Assembly: GCA_963786495.1 (NCBI GenBank)
Contig: CAWAZL010000004.1
Coordinates: 1 to 64,000, forward strand
Direction: 5' to 3'
Source: JALZKA01 sp963786495
GTDB lineage: Bacteria > Actinomycetota > Thermoleophilia > Solirubrobacterales > 70-9
DNA length: 64,000 bases
Shown here: piece by piece, positions 56,839-64,000 of the stretch
Layout: every line of letters starts with the position of its first letter
How positions within the stretch are numbered: position 1 is the first letter of the stretch
Made by a program: the position numbers and the translations under genes
The notes under the pieces: generated by a model
Database searches by the model: none
Told to the model about the DNA's origin: nothing
What the model saw: the letters and a program-made list of their open reading frames with translations, nothing else

Positions 56839-59454
56839 GTGATCAGCATCGATACTGCGGTGTTCGAGAACAGGCAGGTCAAGCTTTCCTTGACAGGGTG
56901 GCTCCGACGCGCTGGGACGGTCGCCCTCGCTTTCTCCGTTGTCACTGCACTGCTCCTGGCCTGGGTCCCGATCTACGTGAGCGGAGTCGTCTCAGGCGAA
57001 CCCAGCATCGTCGAGCAGCGTCCAGCGGGAGCGCCGTCCGGGCCTTACGAGCCCATGCGGATCGACATTCGCGCCGAAGTCGCCGGCACAGAGTTGGTCC
57101 TTCCGACCCCAGTCCTCAACGCCCTGGGGGAACGGGCCGGGTGGAGCAGGAACCTCGCTCAACCAAGCCGTGCCGTCTCGAGAGCACCAGGCGACGTGCT
57201 GCGGATCCAGGGTGCGTTCGCCGCGCTGGATCTAGCCTTCGCCACGGGCCCGAAGGCGGGGCGCGTCGAACTCGGCCTCTCAGGAACGAATCCTGTCACC
57301 ATCGACCTCGACGCTCTGCGCCCGGGATCCCGGACCTTCACGATCAACTCCGGTCAGCGGCGGACATCTGTTTCCGGCCGATTCGTCTGGGCGTCCCAAG
57401 ACCTTTCGTTCGGACAGCCCGTGCACCGAATCGAGGCGGTAACGCTCGGGTCCCTGCCACTCAGTTACCGACCCCTGCTATCGGCGGACGGACGGATCAC
57501 CGGCGTCGGGATCTCGCTGGTCGCAGTGCTCCAGGCTGTGGCCGGTATGGCCTGGAGAAGCCTGCCGCTGGCGCTCGTCGGCGCCGTTGCCATCGCTGTC
57601 GGCCTGGGGTTTGGAACCTTACTCGAGGTCCTTTTCAGGCGCCGCTCGCCACTGAGCTGGGCCTTCCCGGAACGACTGGCCACCGGTCTGGCAGGTGCCT
57701 TCTCCTTCCTCGGAGCGTTCAACTACTACTTGCCCGTCAGCCTCATCACGCCAGTCGTCTTAGTCCTTGGACTCATGGGGCTCGTCATCGAGTCGCGACG
57801 CGAGCGTGTCCCCAAGTGGCGGCTCGATCACGAAGGGACCGTGTTGACGAGCGTGGCCATGGCCTTCGTCGCGCTGCCCTTCATCGTCACCGATCGGTGG
57901 GCCATCGGATTCTTACAGACCGACGTTCATGACACCTTCAACCTGGCCCAGCTCTTCTGGCACAAGTCGGCTCTCGGCATGCACACCGACTTCGGCAACG
58001 GGTTCCGCCTGCTCGACTACAGCGTCCGGGCAGCTGTCGCCGGCTGGGCAAGACCGGGCGATGCTGTGGTCATCCTCCGTCTGCTCTCGACGGTTGTGGT
58101 CTTCCCATTGCTGTGGACTCTGGCGGTGCGACTGTGCCATCGGCGCCTCATGCGTTGGGCCTTTGCAACGGGGCTCGGCTTCAGCGCAGCGCACCTCTCG
58201 CTCTACGCCGAGGGCTACATGACGAGAGACTTTTTCGCCACCTGGATGCTCCTCGGCTTCGTTCTCCTGGCAATCGCCTTGCACGATCGTAGAACGGAAC
58301 GGGGGGACTGGGTGCCTGCGGCGATGGCTTTCACGGTGGCCGCTGCTGTCGTGCCCCCATATTTCGTGGCGGTCTTCGCCGCTCCGTTGGCAGTTGTCCT
58401 CCTGCGCCTCTGGTGGCGCCAGCCCTTGCACACCCTCGCGACCACATATGGCAAGCCGGCCCTGGTCGCGGCCGCAGTGTTCACAGTGGCGGTCGTTCCC
58501 AATCTGGTCTGGTTACGGAACGCCGGTGATGCCCAGCGCTATATACCCGCTCTCAACGCTCTCGTCCGCGTCACAGTCGTGCCCTTCTACGCCAGCATGA
58601 CGTTTCCGGCAACGCTCAGCGGAGTTCTGCCCTTTCACGGCAACGGTGCACATCTGATGGGTGTGCCGAGTGGTTTGGTCGCCCCTGAACCGGCACTCGC
58701 CCTAGGCCGCTTCCTCGAGCGACCCTGGGTGACGAGCGTGGTGCTGACGCTGTTGGTCATCACGCTCTGTGCATCGGTGGTCGCCGCTCTGTCGCGCCGC
58801 CCTCGAGACGCCAGTTCGGTGGCTTTCGATGCAGCATGGATCGCGACGCTCGCAGTCATCGTTTCCGGGTTCGTTTGCCTCTGGCTGATGCAGTGGAACG
58901 ACCAGACGTACTTCGTGCTGATGTGGGCCTGGACTCTGGCTCCACTGACTGTGCTCCTAGCCGGCGTCAGCATGGCGCGCGCCGCCAGCGCCCCGCATCA
59001 ACTCCTGCGATGGGTTGCCGCGGCTGGCCTCCTACTGCTGACCGTGCTCAACCTCAACAGTGCCGTCATCGAGGGGAGCCGGTGGCTTGAAAACCCGCAC
59101 GGCTCCATCGCGTCGCGCTGGCACTTCGACCTCGTCTCCGACCTGGTTCCGTTTTCGCGGTCCCTCGACGACGGCACCCTGCCGCCCCAGAGCCGGTTCC
59201 AGGCGATCCAGCAGCTGTCCGCTCTGACGGGAAGCGATGACGACCGCATCCTCGCAAACACTCTCGTCGGACTCCTTACCACCCACGGTCATCGATGTGT
59301 CAACTGCCGACGGACGCGGGACACCTTCAATCTCCTTCTCAATGACGATCAGGTCGATGTCCGTGTCGCGACGCTCATCATCGGAGGCCGCACGTGCCCG
59401 GGACCGACCCTCTACCTGGGTGAGCGCTTCGTCGTCTGCTCCCCGGTCCGGTAG
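56839..59454 (+). CDS. 871-residue membrane protein with large N-terminal exo-domain
   Basis: An intact large membrane protein. Helix 1 (VALAFSVVTALLLAWVPIYV) is followed by about 170 residues of beta-rich, non-membrane sequence (LVLPTPVLNALGERAGWSRN, RVELGLSGTNPVTIDLDALR), then at least ten helices with the loop TDVHDTFNLAQLFWHKSALG, and a short soluble tail. The acidic loop after the first of the later helices and its envelope-locus context suggest a membrane glycosyltransferase or arabinan/galactan-related enzyme. No family is certain. GTG 56839 is the start. Its last 420 bases are overlapped by an antisense open frame. Confidence 0.65.
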   Translation: MISIDTAVFENRQVKLSLTGWLRRAGTVALAFSVVTALLLAWVPIYVSGVVSGEPSIVEQRPAGAPSGPYEPMRIDIRAEVAGTELVLPTPVLNALGERAGWSRNLAQPSRAVSRAPGDVLRIQGAFAALDLAFATGPKAGRVELGLSGTNPVTIDLDALRPGSRTFTINSGQRRTSVSGRFVWASQDLSFGQPVHRIEAVTLGSLPLSYRPLLSADGRITGVGISLVAVLQAVAGMAWRSLPLALVGAVAIAVGLGFGTLLEVLFRRRSPLSWAFPERLATGLAGAFSFLGAFNYYLPVSLITPVVLVLGLMGLVIESRRERVPKWRLDHEGTVLTSVAMAFVALPFIVTDRWAIGFLQTDVHDTFNLAQLFWHKSALGMHTDFGNGFRLLDYSVRAAVAGWARPGDAVVILRLLSTVVVFPLLWTLAVRLCHRRLMRWAFATGLGFSAAHLSLYAEGYMTRDFFATWMLLGFVLLAIALHDRRTERGDWVPAAMAFTVAAAVVPPYFVAVFAAPLAVVLLRLWWRQPLHTLATTYGKPALVAAAVFTVAVVPNLVWLRNAGDAQRYIPALNALVRVTVVPFYASMTFPATLSGVLPFHGNGAHLMGVPSGLVAPEPALALGRFLERPWVTSVVLTLLVITLCASVVAALSRRPRDASSVAFDAAWIATLAVIVSGFVCLWLMQWNDQTYFVLMWAWTLAPLTVLLAGVSMARAASAPHQLLRWVAAAGLLLLTVLNLNSAVIEGSRWLENPHGSIASRWHFDLVSDLVPFSRSLDDGTLPPQSRFQAIQQLSALTGSDDDRILANTLVGLLTTHGHRCVNCRRTRDTFNLLLNDDQVDVRVATLIIGGRTCPGPTLYLGERFVVCSPVR

Positions 59455-60225
59455 CTGGCGCCGGGCGCGGGCGAGACGAAGCCACAGGAAGGCGAGCTCA
59501 AGAACCGCAAGAAGACGGGCCCGCACCTTCAGCTTAGACCCGCCCATCTCGGTCCAGGACCAGAGGGGGATCTCTAACATCTCCGAGGTTGACAGGGGGC
59601 GGATGGTCGGTCCACCAAGCATCAGCCGGCCGAGAAGCTCGACGTCAAAGATCCAACGGGAAGAGAACGGTTCGTCGAGAGCGGCCCGCAGCTCGGGCCC
59701 CGCCCGAAAGGCCTTGGCACCGCATTGCGTGTCATAGGCCGGCAATTGCAGCGCCAGCGTCGCAAGTGTCGCGAAGGCGCGACCGAAGTAATGACGTGTC
59801 CAACTCCGGGAGATATTCTTTCCGAGCAGGGCGACCCGGGCCGCCATGACGACGTGGAGGCGGGGATCGTCGGTGATCGCGTCCACGAGGTTGAGCAACT
59901 CTTCAGGCGGCGTGGCAAAGTCGGCGTCCAGGTATGCGACAACATCCGGTTCCGGTTCCTGTTCCAGCGCAGCCAGCAAGCCCTGGCGGACCGCCTCCGC
60001 CTTCCCGGCATTGGCTGGCAATGTGAGGACATTGATCGTGTCGCTCCCATCGCGCAGCACTGCCAACCGTATTGGGGTCGCGTCGGTGGAGCCGTCGTCC
60101 ACGCACAGCACTCTGATGCCGGATCGAGCGGTCAGGGCGCTTACGCATCTATCATCGAGACGGTCGGCCTCGTTGAAGCACGGTATAACGACGACCGCGT
60201 GACACCGTTCGGGCTTGGGCGTCAT
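59032..60225 (-). CDS. GT2 family glycosyltransferase (dolichol-phosphate-type), 3' end antisense to neighbour
   Basis: The first 255 residues are a GT2 enzyme of the polyprenyl-phosphate glycosyltransferase (Dpm1/ALG5-like) type: AVVVIPCFNEADRLDDRCVS, VLCVDDGSTDATP, VVAYLDADFATPPEELLNLV (DxD-like) and LPAYDTQCGAKAFRAGPELR. It would load a nucleotide sugar onto a lipid phosphate for the GT-C enzymes nearby. The frame then continues without a stop for about 140 residues antisense to the large membrane gene. That tail is Glu/Arg/Val-rich and unlike the family, so the true end is probably near 59,455. It overlaps the methyltransferase gene by four bases (ATGA). Confidence 0.82.
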   Translation of the reverse strand: MTPKPERCHAVVVIPCFNEADRLDDRCVSALTARSGIRVLCVDDGSTDATPIRLAVLRDGSDTINVLTLPANAGKAEAVRQGLLAALEQEPEPDVVAYLDADFATPPEELLNLVDAITDDPRLHVVMAARVALLGKNISRSWTRHYFGRAFATLATLALQLPAYDTQCGAKAFRAGPELRAALDEPFSSRWIFDVELLGRLMLGGPTIRPLSTSEMLEIPLWSWTEMGGSKLKVRARLLAVLELAFLWLRLARARRQLPDRGADDEALTQVEGRSRARAASDDERRDTDIDLIVIEKEIEGVPRPSAVDTSMTVGGKESDESVCEDAVVIASRQSGQLLDRLEPALGRQGAVVEGPRKRNQVGDEVEVPARRDGAVRVFKPPAPLDDGTVEVEHGQQ

Positions 60226-60980
60226 CGCACTTGGTGGGCGACAGCCCAGTAGGACAGGCCGGGAAGCGTACGCTGTTTAACGCCTAGTAGAAACGACCCC
60301 ATTGCCTCGGCCTCAAGCACTGAAGTCACCGCTCTCGTCGTGATGCCACCGCGGTTCCATTGTCCGGTACCGGTCGCGTCGGCTTCGGCCCGTCGGCGTA
60401 ACTTTTCGAGCGCGACCTGGGTCACCCGGACCGGGAGCAGCGTGTGGAACAGCCCGCCCTGGGCAACCGGCTGCAGACCCGCGCTGGCCATCACGGACCG
60501 GCACTGGGCCGGCGAGTAGCGGCGATAGTGCCGAAGGAAGCGGTCGTGCGAGCTGAAGAGCTTCTGATACGCCGGCACGCTGATGATGACGGTACCGCCG
60601 GGGGCAAGTGAGTCGCGGACCAGGCTCCCGAGAAATGTCGTGTCGTCCGGGACGTGCTCAAGGACGTCGAGGAGGAGCATCACATCGAAGCGGCCCTCCG
60701 GTCGAGTGCTCGTCAGGTGCAGAGACCCGGGCAGCGTTGTCTGAAGGTCGGCCAGCTGCTCCCGGCTGTAGTTGACGTCCCAGCAGACGAAGCGACCGAG
60801 GGTCGGTACCGATCGGATGAACTGTTGGGCGAACCAGGCGTCCCCCGCTCCCACGTCCAAGCAGTCCGTCTGAGCACCGAGGTCGCAGAATCGGTCGCTG
60901 AGTCGTTGAAAGAACTTTGACCGGACGACTTCCCAAGGATGCCGCGTCTCTAATTCGGGGGATCGCTCGGCGAGATCCAT
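60222..60980 (-). CDS. Class I SAM-dependent methyltransferase
   Basis: An intact 252-residue methyltransferase with motif I TDCLDVGAGDAWFAQQFIRS, motif II-like FDVMLLLDVLEHVPDDTTFL and a C-terminal amphipathic helix region. The HDRFLRHYRRYSPAQ segment is common in methyltransferases of polysaccharide and lipid loci. Acceptor unknown. It is translationally coupled to the GT2 gene, so both may act on one lipid-linked product. ATG 60980 is divergent from the next plus-strand gene 98 bases away. Confidence 0.85.
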   Translation of the reverse strand: MDLAERSPELETRHPWEVVRSKFFQRLSDRFCDLGAQTDCLDVGAGDAWFAQQFIRSVPTLGRFVCWDVNYSREQLADLQTTLPGSLHLTSTRPEGRFDVMLLLDVLEHVPDDTTFLGSLVRDSLAPGGTVIISVPAYQKLFSSHDRFLRHYRRYSPAQCRSVMASAGLQPVAQGGLFHTLLPVRVTQVALEKLRRRAEADATGTGQWNRGGITTRAVTSVLEAEAMGSFLLGVKQRTLPGLSYWAVAHQVR

Positions 60981-61078
60981 GCGCGAACGTTAGCTGAGCC
61001 CGCCACGGCTCTTGGGTAAGGTGACCGTCAGCCAGCGGAGCGCGCCCGCGAGGCCCTAGTCAACCGTAGGATGCCACC

Positions 61079-62534
61079 ATGGCACCCCGTGCCGCCCCGA
61101 CGAGGTTCCGAGCGCGCTCACAGGGCGTGGCCGACTCCGTCACCGTCGGTGTAACGGTGGCCGTCGTCTGCGTTCCGGTATGGCCGGGGATCTTCACCAT
61201 CGATTCCCAAGCGATGCTGCGGGCTGCCCTCGAGGGAAGGATTTCCAATTGGTACGCGCCGCTCTCGGGATGGGGGTGGGGCCTCCTCGACCGGCTAGGG
61301 GTCGGGCCGGGGCAGGTATTCGTGCTGAGCGTGACCGCTTTCGTCGTCGCCGTGTTGGCCCTCGCCAAGCAGTTCCTCCCAGATACGCCGGCCAGATGGG
61401 CGACGGTCAGCACCGTGCTGTTCCCGCCGGTCTACGGACTCCTTGGCTGGGTCGGTAGAGACGTCTGGTTCGCCACGGCGGTGATCGGCATCACGGCCCT
61501 GGCCTGGCATGTGAGACGCCATGGGAACGCTGCGTCGCTGTGGGCGGTCGCAGCTCTCATCCTCACCGCGGCGGCCGCAGCGGATGCGCGCCAAAATGGC
61601 GCGCCGTTCGCCCTGCTCGCCGTGGGTGTCGCGGCCCAGGCTCTCCGGCAACGTCTTCTGCCTCAGGCGGGCCGCGTTGTCCGCGCTGGCGCCGTCGTCT
61701 GCACGCTGGGGCTCTTTTGGGTACTGTTCCTTTTGGCGCAGCGAGCCGTGGTCAGTGTCAAGCTGCACCCGGAGCAGTACGTATTCAGCCGCGATCTCGT
61801 GGCCGTGTCGCTCGAAGTCGGCCACCCGGTGCTCGACACCTCGCTCTTCCCCTCCCAGGATCTTCACGCCCTGCGTGCCCGATTGGCGGGACGGAGACTC
61901 TGAGGCAGCAGCGCACTTTGAACCGGCCCTCCTCCGCTACGACCCTAGTGACGCTGAGCTCACCAGGACCTGGGCAAAGCAGTGGCGGAACATGGCCCGC
62001 GACCACCCGCTTCGTTACCTCGCCTCCCGGGCGCGACTCTACGGCGGTCAGGTGGGGATGCCCGGCGGAGCCCGCAGTTCGTACTACGGGGGTTCGGACG
62101 ATCTCGGATGGCGTTTCCGTGACTTCTCCCATACCTTCCCGAGTGCCCTCAGCGTCCGGAACCGCCTTCTCTCGTGGGTGGAAGGCACCGCCGAGAGGGG
62201 GTCCCCACTGAACGTTCCGCTGCTCTACATTGTCGCGTCGGTCGCAGCCATCAGGAGACTCGGGCGGCGGGCCAGAGAGCCGGTACTCCCTGTTGCGCTG
62301 GTCGTTGTCCTCGTCGCAATGCAAGCAATTCTCTTCTTCATGGCCGGGACGCACGAGTTCCGATATCAGTACTTCCAGGTCGCGCTTGGCGCGTGCCTCT
62401 GCTCCATTGCCCTCGCACTCGGACGCTGCGAGCGTGATGCCCTGAGCGAGGCGATCACCCCACCGGCCCGGCGCACCCGGTGGCAGCCCGCTCGCCGGAA
62501 ACGCCAAGCCGTTTCGTCTACGAGGCCGACGTGA
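61079..62534 (+). CDS. Multi-pass membrane protein, one frameshift
   Basis: Begins MAPRAAPTRFRARSQGVADS, then helices VTVGVTVAVVCVPVWPGIFT and an acidic-Ser loop ending in SNWYAPLSGWGWGLLDRLGV. After the frame change near 61885 it continues DGDSEAAAHFEPALLRYDPS, LSWVEGTAERGSPLNVPLLY and FFMAGTHEFRYQYFQVALGA. The DSQAMLRAALEGR loop resembles those of the other putative glycosyltransferases in this locus. Stop TGA 62532-62534 overlaps the ATG of the next GT2 gene (TGATG). Confidence 0.65.
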
Positions 62535-63649
62535 TGGAACTGACCGTGCTCATGCCTTGCCTCGACGAGGCAGCGACAGTCGGTCTCTGCGTGACCGAAG
62601 CCCGCAACTACATGGCGGCACGGAGTATCGACGGCGAAGTCCTGGTCGCCGACAACGGCAGCAGCGATGGCTCCCAGGCCATCGCCCGTGCCTGCGGAGC
62701 GCGCTTGATCAACGTTCCCGAGAGCGGCTACGGCGCCGCGCTCCTCGGCGGGATCCGAGCGGCCAAGGGAACCTTCGTGATCATGGGCGACGCGGATGGC
62801 AGCTACGACTTCTCATCGCTGGACCTGTTTATGACGCAACTCCGGAGTGGCTTCGATCTCGTGATGGGGAATCGGTTCCGGGGCGCGATCGAGGCCGGCG
62901 CCATGCCCGCGCTTCACCGCTACTTCGGGAATCCAGTGCTGAGCTTCATCGGCCGTCTCTTTTTTGGCAGCACTGTGGGGGACTTCCATTGCGGACTACG
63001 GGGATTTCGACGCTCCAGTGCCCTTGCCCTCGGATTGCAGTCACCCGGAATGGAGTTCGCCTCCGAGATGGTCGTCAAGGCGACTCTGTTCGGCCAGTCA
63101 ATCTGCGACGTTCCGACGGCGCTGAGATGCGACGGGCGCGATGGCCCGCCCCACCTCCGGTCCTGGCGAGACGGTTGGAGACACCTTCGTTTTCTCCTCA
63201 TGTTCAGCCCCCGCTGGCTGTTCTTTTACCCCGGAGTTCTGTTGATGGTGGTCGGCGTGTTGATGGGCTCATTGCTCGTGATCAGTCCCATCAACCTCCT
63301 TTCAGCCCGACTTGACGGGAGCAGCCTCGTCGTCTGCAGCGCGGCCGTCCTCCTCGGGTACCAGGCGATTTGGTTCGCTGTGCTGACGAAAGCCTTCGCT
63401 AGCCGGGAAGGCCTCTTGCCGAACGATGTCAGAGTGGAAAGGTTCCGGGCGGCGTTTCCCCTGGAAAAGGCGCTCCTGGTCGCAGGAGTAGCCGTGGCAG
63501 TCGGCCTCAGTGTCCTCCTGACCGCCGTGCTCCAGGGCGACTTCGACGCCATCGACTCGCGGCGATCTCTTCGGCTCGTCATTCCGTCCATAACGCTGGT
63601 GATCAGTGGTGTCCAAACCGCCCTCTCCAGCCTCCTGTGGGAATTCTGA
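62534..63649 (+). CDS. GT2 glycosyltransferase with C-terminal transmembrane helices
   Basis: An intact 371-residue protein. The catalytic domain opens ELTVLMPCLDEAATVGLCVT, with VLVADNGSSDGSQAIARACG, FVIMGDADGSYDFSSLDLFM (DxD) and HCGLRGFRRSSALALGLQSP. Three or four helices follow (WLFFYPGVLLMVVGVLMGSL, SLVVCSAAVLLGYQAIWFAV, LVIPSITLVISGVQTALSSL). This is the polyisoprenyl-phosphate glycosyltransferase layout. ATG 62534 is chosen because the upstream frame from 62480 belongs to the previous gene's end. The sugar is unknown. Confidence 0.88.
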   Translation: MELTVLMPCLDEAATVGLCVTEARNYMAARSIDGEVLVADNGSSDGSQAIARACGARLINVPESGYGAALLGGIRAAKGTFVIMGDADGSYDFSSLDLFMTQLRSGFDLVMGNRFRGAIEAGAMPALHRYFGNPVLSFIGRLFFGSTVGDFHCGLRGFRRSSALALGLQSPGMEFASEMVVKATLFGQSICDVPTALRCDGRDGPPHLRSWRDGWRHLRFLLMFSPRWLFFYPGVLLMVVGVLMGSLLVISPINLLSARLDGSSLVVCSAAVLLGYQAIWFAVLTKAFASREGLLPNDVRVERFRAAFPLEKALLVAGVAVAVGLSVLLTAVLQGDFDAIDSRRSLRLVIPSITLVISGVQTALSSLLWEF

Positions 63650-63728
63650 ATCTTCCTTCGGCGCGGCCTCAAGCGGTTGTCGACATTCCGTCACTAGAGG
63701 CGTCTTCTGCCGTACCAGCGGAAGACCG

Positions 63729-64000
63729 ATGAACGCCGTCGATCGTGCGATACGGAACCTCCGCATTTCCCAGGCTCTCCGTTACGTCCGTCCAGGATCA
63801 AGCGTCCTCGACATCGGCTGTCACGACGGCGAGCTCTTTCGGCGGCTCGGTCCGGCTCTCCGCCGGGGGTACGGATTGGATCCTGAACTCGCCGGACCCC
63901 TCGACGAACCCCGGTACCATCTCGAGCCTGGGTCCTTCCCGAAGGATCTTCCAGCGCACGAGGGCGAGTTCGATGTGATCACCATGCTCGCCGTGCTCGA
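63729..64000 (+). CDS. SAM-dependent methyltransferase, cut by the window end
   Basis: The 5' part of a class I methyltransferase: MNAVDRAIRNLRISQALRYV, motif I SSVLDIGCHDGELFRRLG, and the motif II region EFDVITMLAVLE at the edge. About 90 residues are visible. It follows the GT2 gene by 79 bases and belongs to the same envelope locus. The acceptor is unknown. Confidence 0.8.
   Translation, partial: MNAVDRAIRNLRISQALRYVRPGSSVLDIGCHDGELFRRLGPALRRGYGLDPELAGPLDEPRYHLEPGSFPKDLPAHEGEFDVITMLAVL

Overview
The window reads as three pieces from different organisms joined end to end, so it is best treated as a probable chimeric metagenome scaffold. Block A (about 1-12,060) has moderate GC and a gene set and repeat style suggesting Acidobacteriota (Blastocatellia-like). 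Block B (about 12,100-15,670) holds gene families typical of Rhizobiales-type Alphaproteobacteria. Block C (about 15,670-64,000) is extremely GC-rich and resembles Acidimicrobiia or another high-GC actinobacterium. Taxonomy is inferred from gene families and composition only. The B/C joint falls where a membrane-protein gene (minus strand) and a MoeB/ThiF gene (plus strand) are both cut at their 5' ends.

Block A: a frame-disrupted TPR-GGDEF diguanylate cyclase, a 21-bp tandem repeat tract, queG, a GH3 (NagZ-like) hydrolase, a lipoprotein, a DUF486 protein, an orphan AmrS-type radical SAM enzyme, an MBL-fold hydrolase, an exported truncated hemoglobin, and a FAS1 protein next to an RskA-like anti-sigma factor and its ECF sigma factor (the mycobacterial sigK-rskA-mpt70/83 theme). 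Several gaps carry long palindromes, most of them built from 7-bp repeats.

Block B: a small conserved protein, a single-domain response regulator, a DUF900-type alpha/beta hydrolase lipoprotein, MarC, and the C-terminal part of a membrane protein. All but the response regulator are frame-disrupted.

Block C first half: MoeB/ThiF, TauE/SafE, leucyl aminopeptidase and cob(I)alamin adenosyltransferase facing a full-length metH. Then comes a long minus-strand tract: ABM monooxygenase, TIGR04338 metallohydrolase, DUF2786, Vgb-like propeller, DUF4184, DrrAB-type ABC exporter, VOC, WYL regulator, TIGR03086, PPOX, a membrane protein, Xaa-Pro peptidase, and a lipoate/2-oxoacid dehydrogenase operon (lpd, E2, lipB, lipA, cupredoxin). 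A TPP riboswitch precedes thiG-thiH.

Block C second half is a cell-envelope polysaccharide locus. A tightly overlapping plus-strand operon carries a flippase, the decaprenyl-phosphoryl-arabinose genes (UbiA-type phosphoribosyltransferase, DprE1, DprE2) and a HAD phosphatase, and runs into large GT-C-like membrane proteins. After it come a GMC oxidoreductase with a Tat-signal partner, a UDP-galactopyranose-mutase-like flavoenzyme, two GT2 enzymes and two methyltransferases; the last gene is cut by the window end.

Sequence quality is uneven. Housekeeping genes in 15.7-46.5 kb and 53.4-56.6 kb are broken by many single-base, mostly +1, frameshifts, whereas 46.6-51.4 kb and 56.8-61.8 kb hold long intact frames. 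Coordinates of broken genes therefore span several frames and are approximate.
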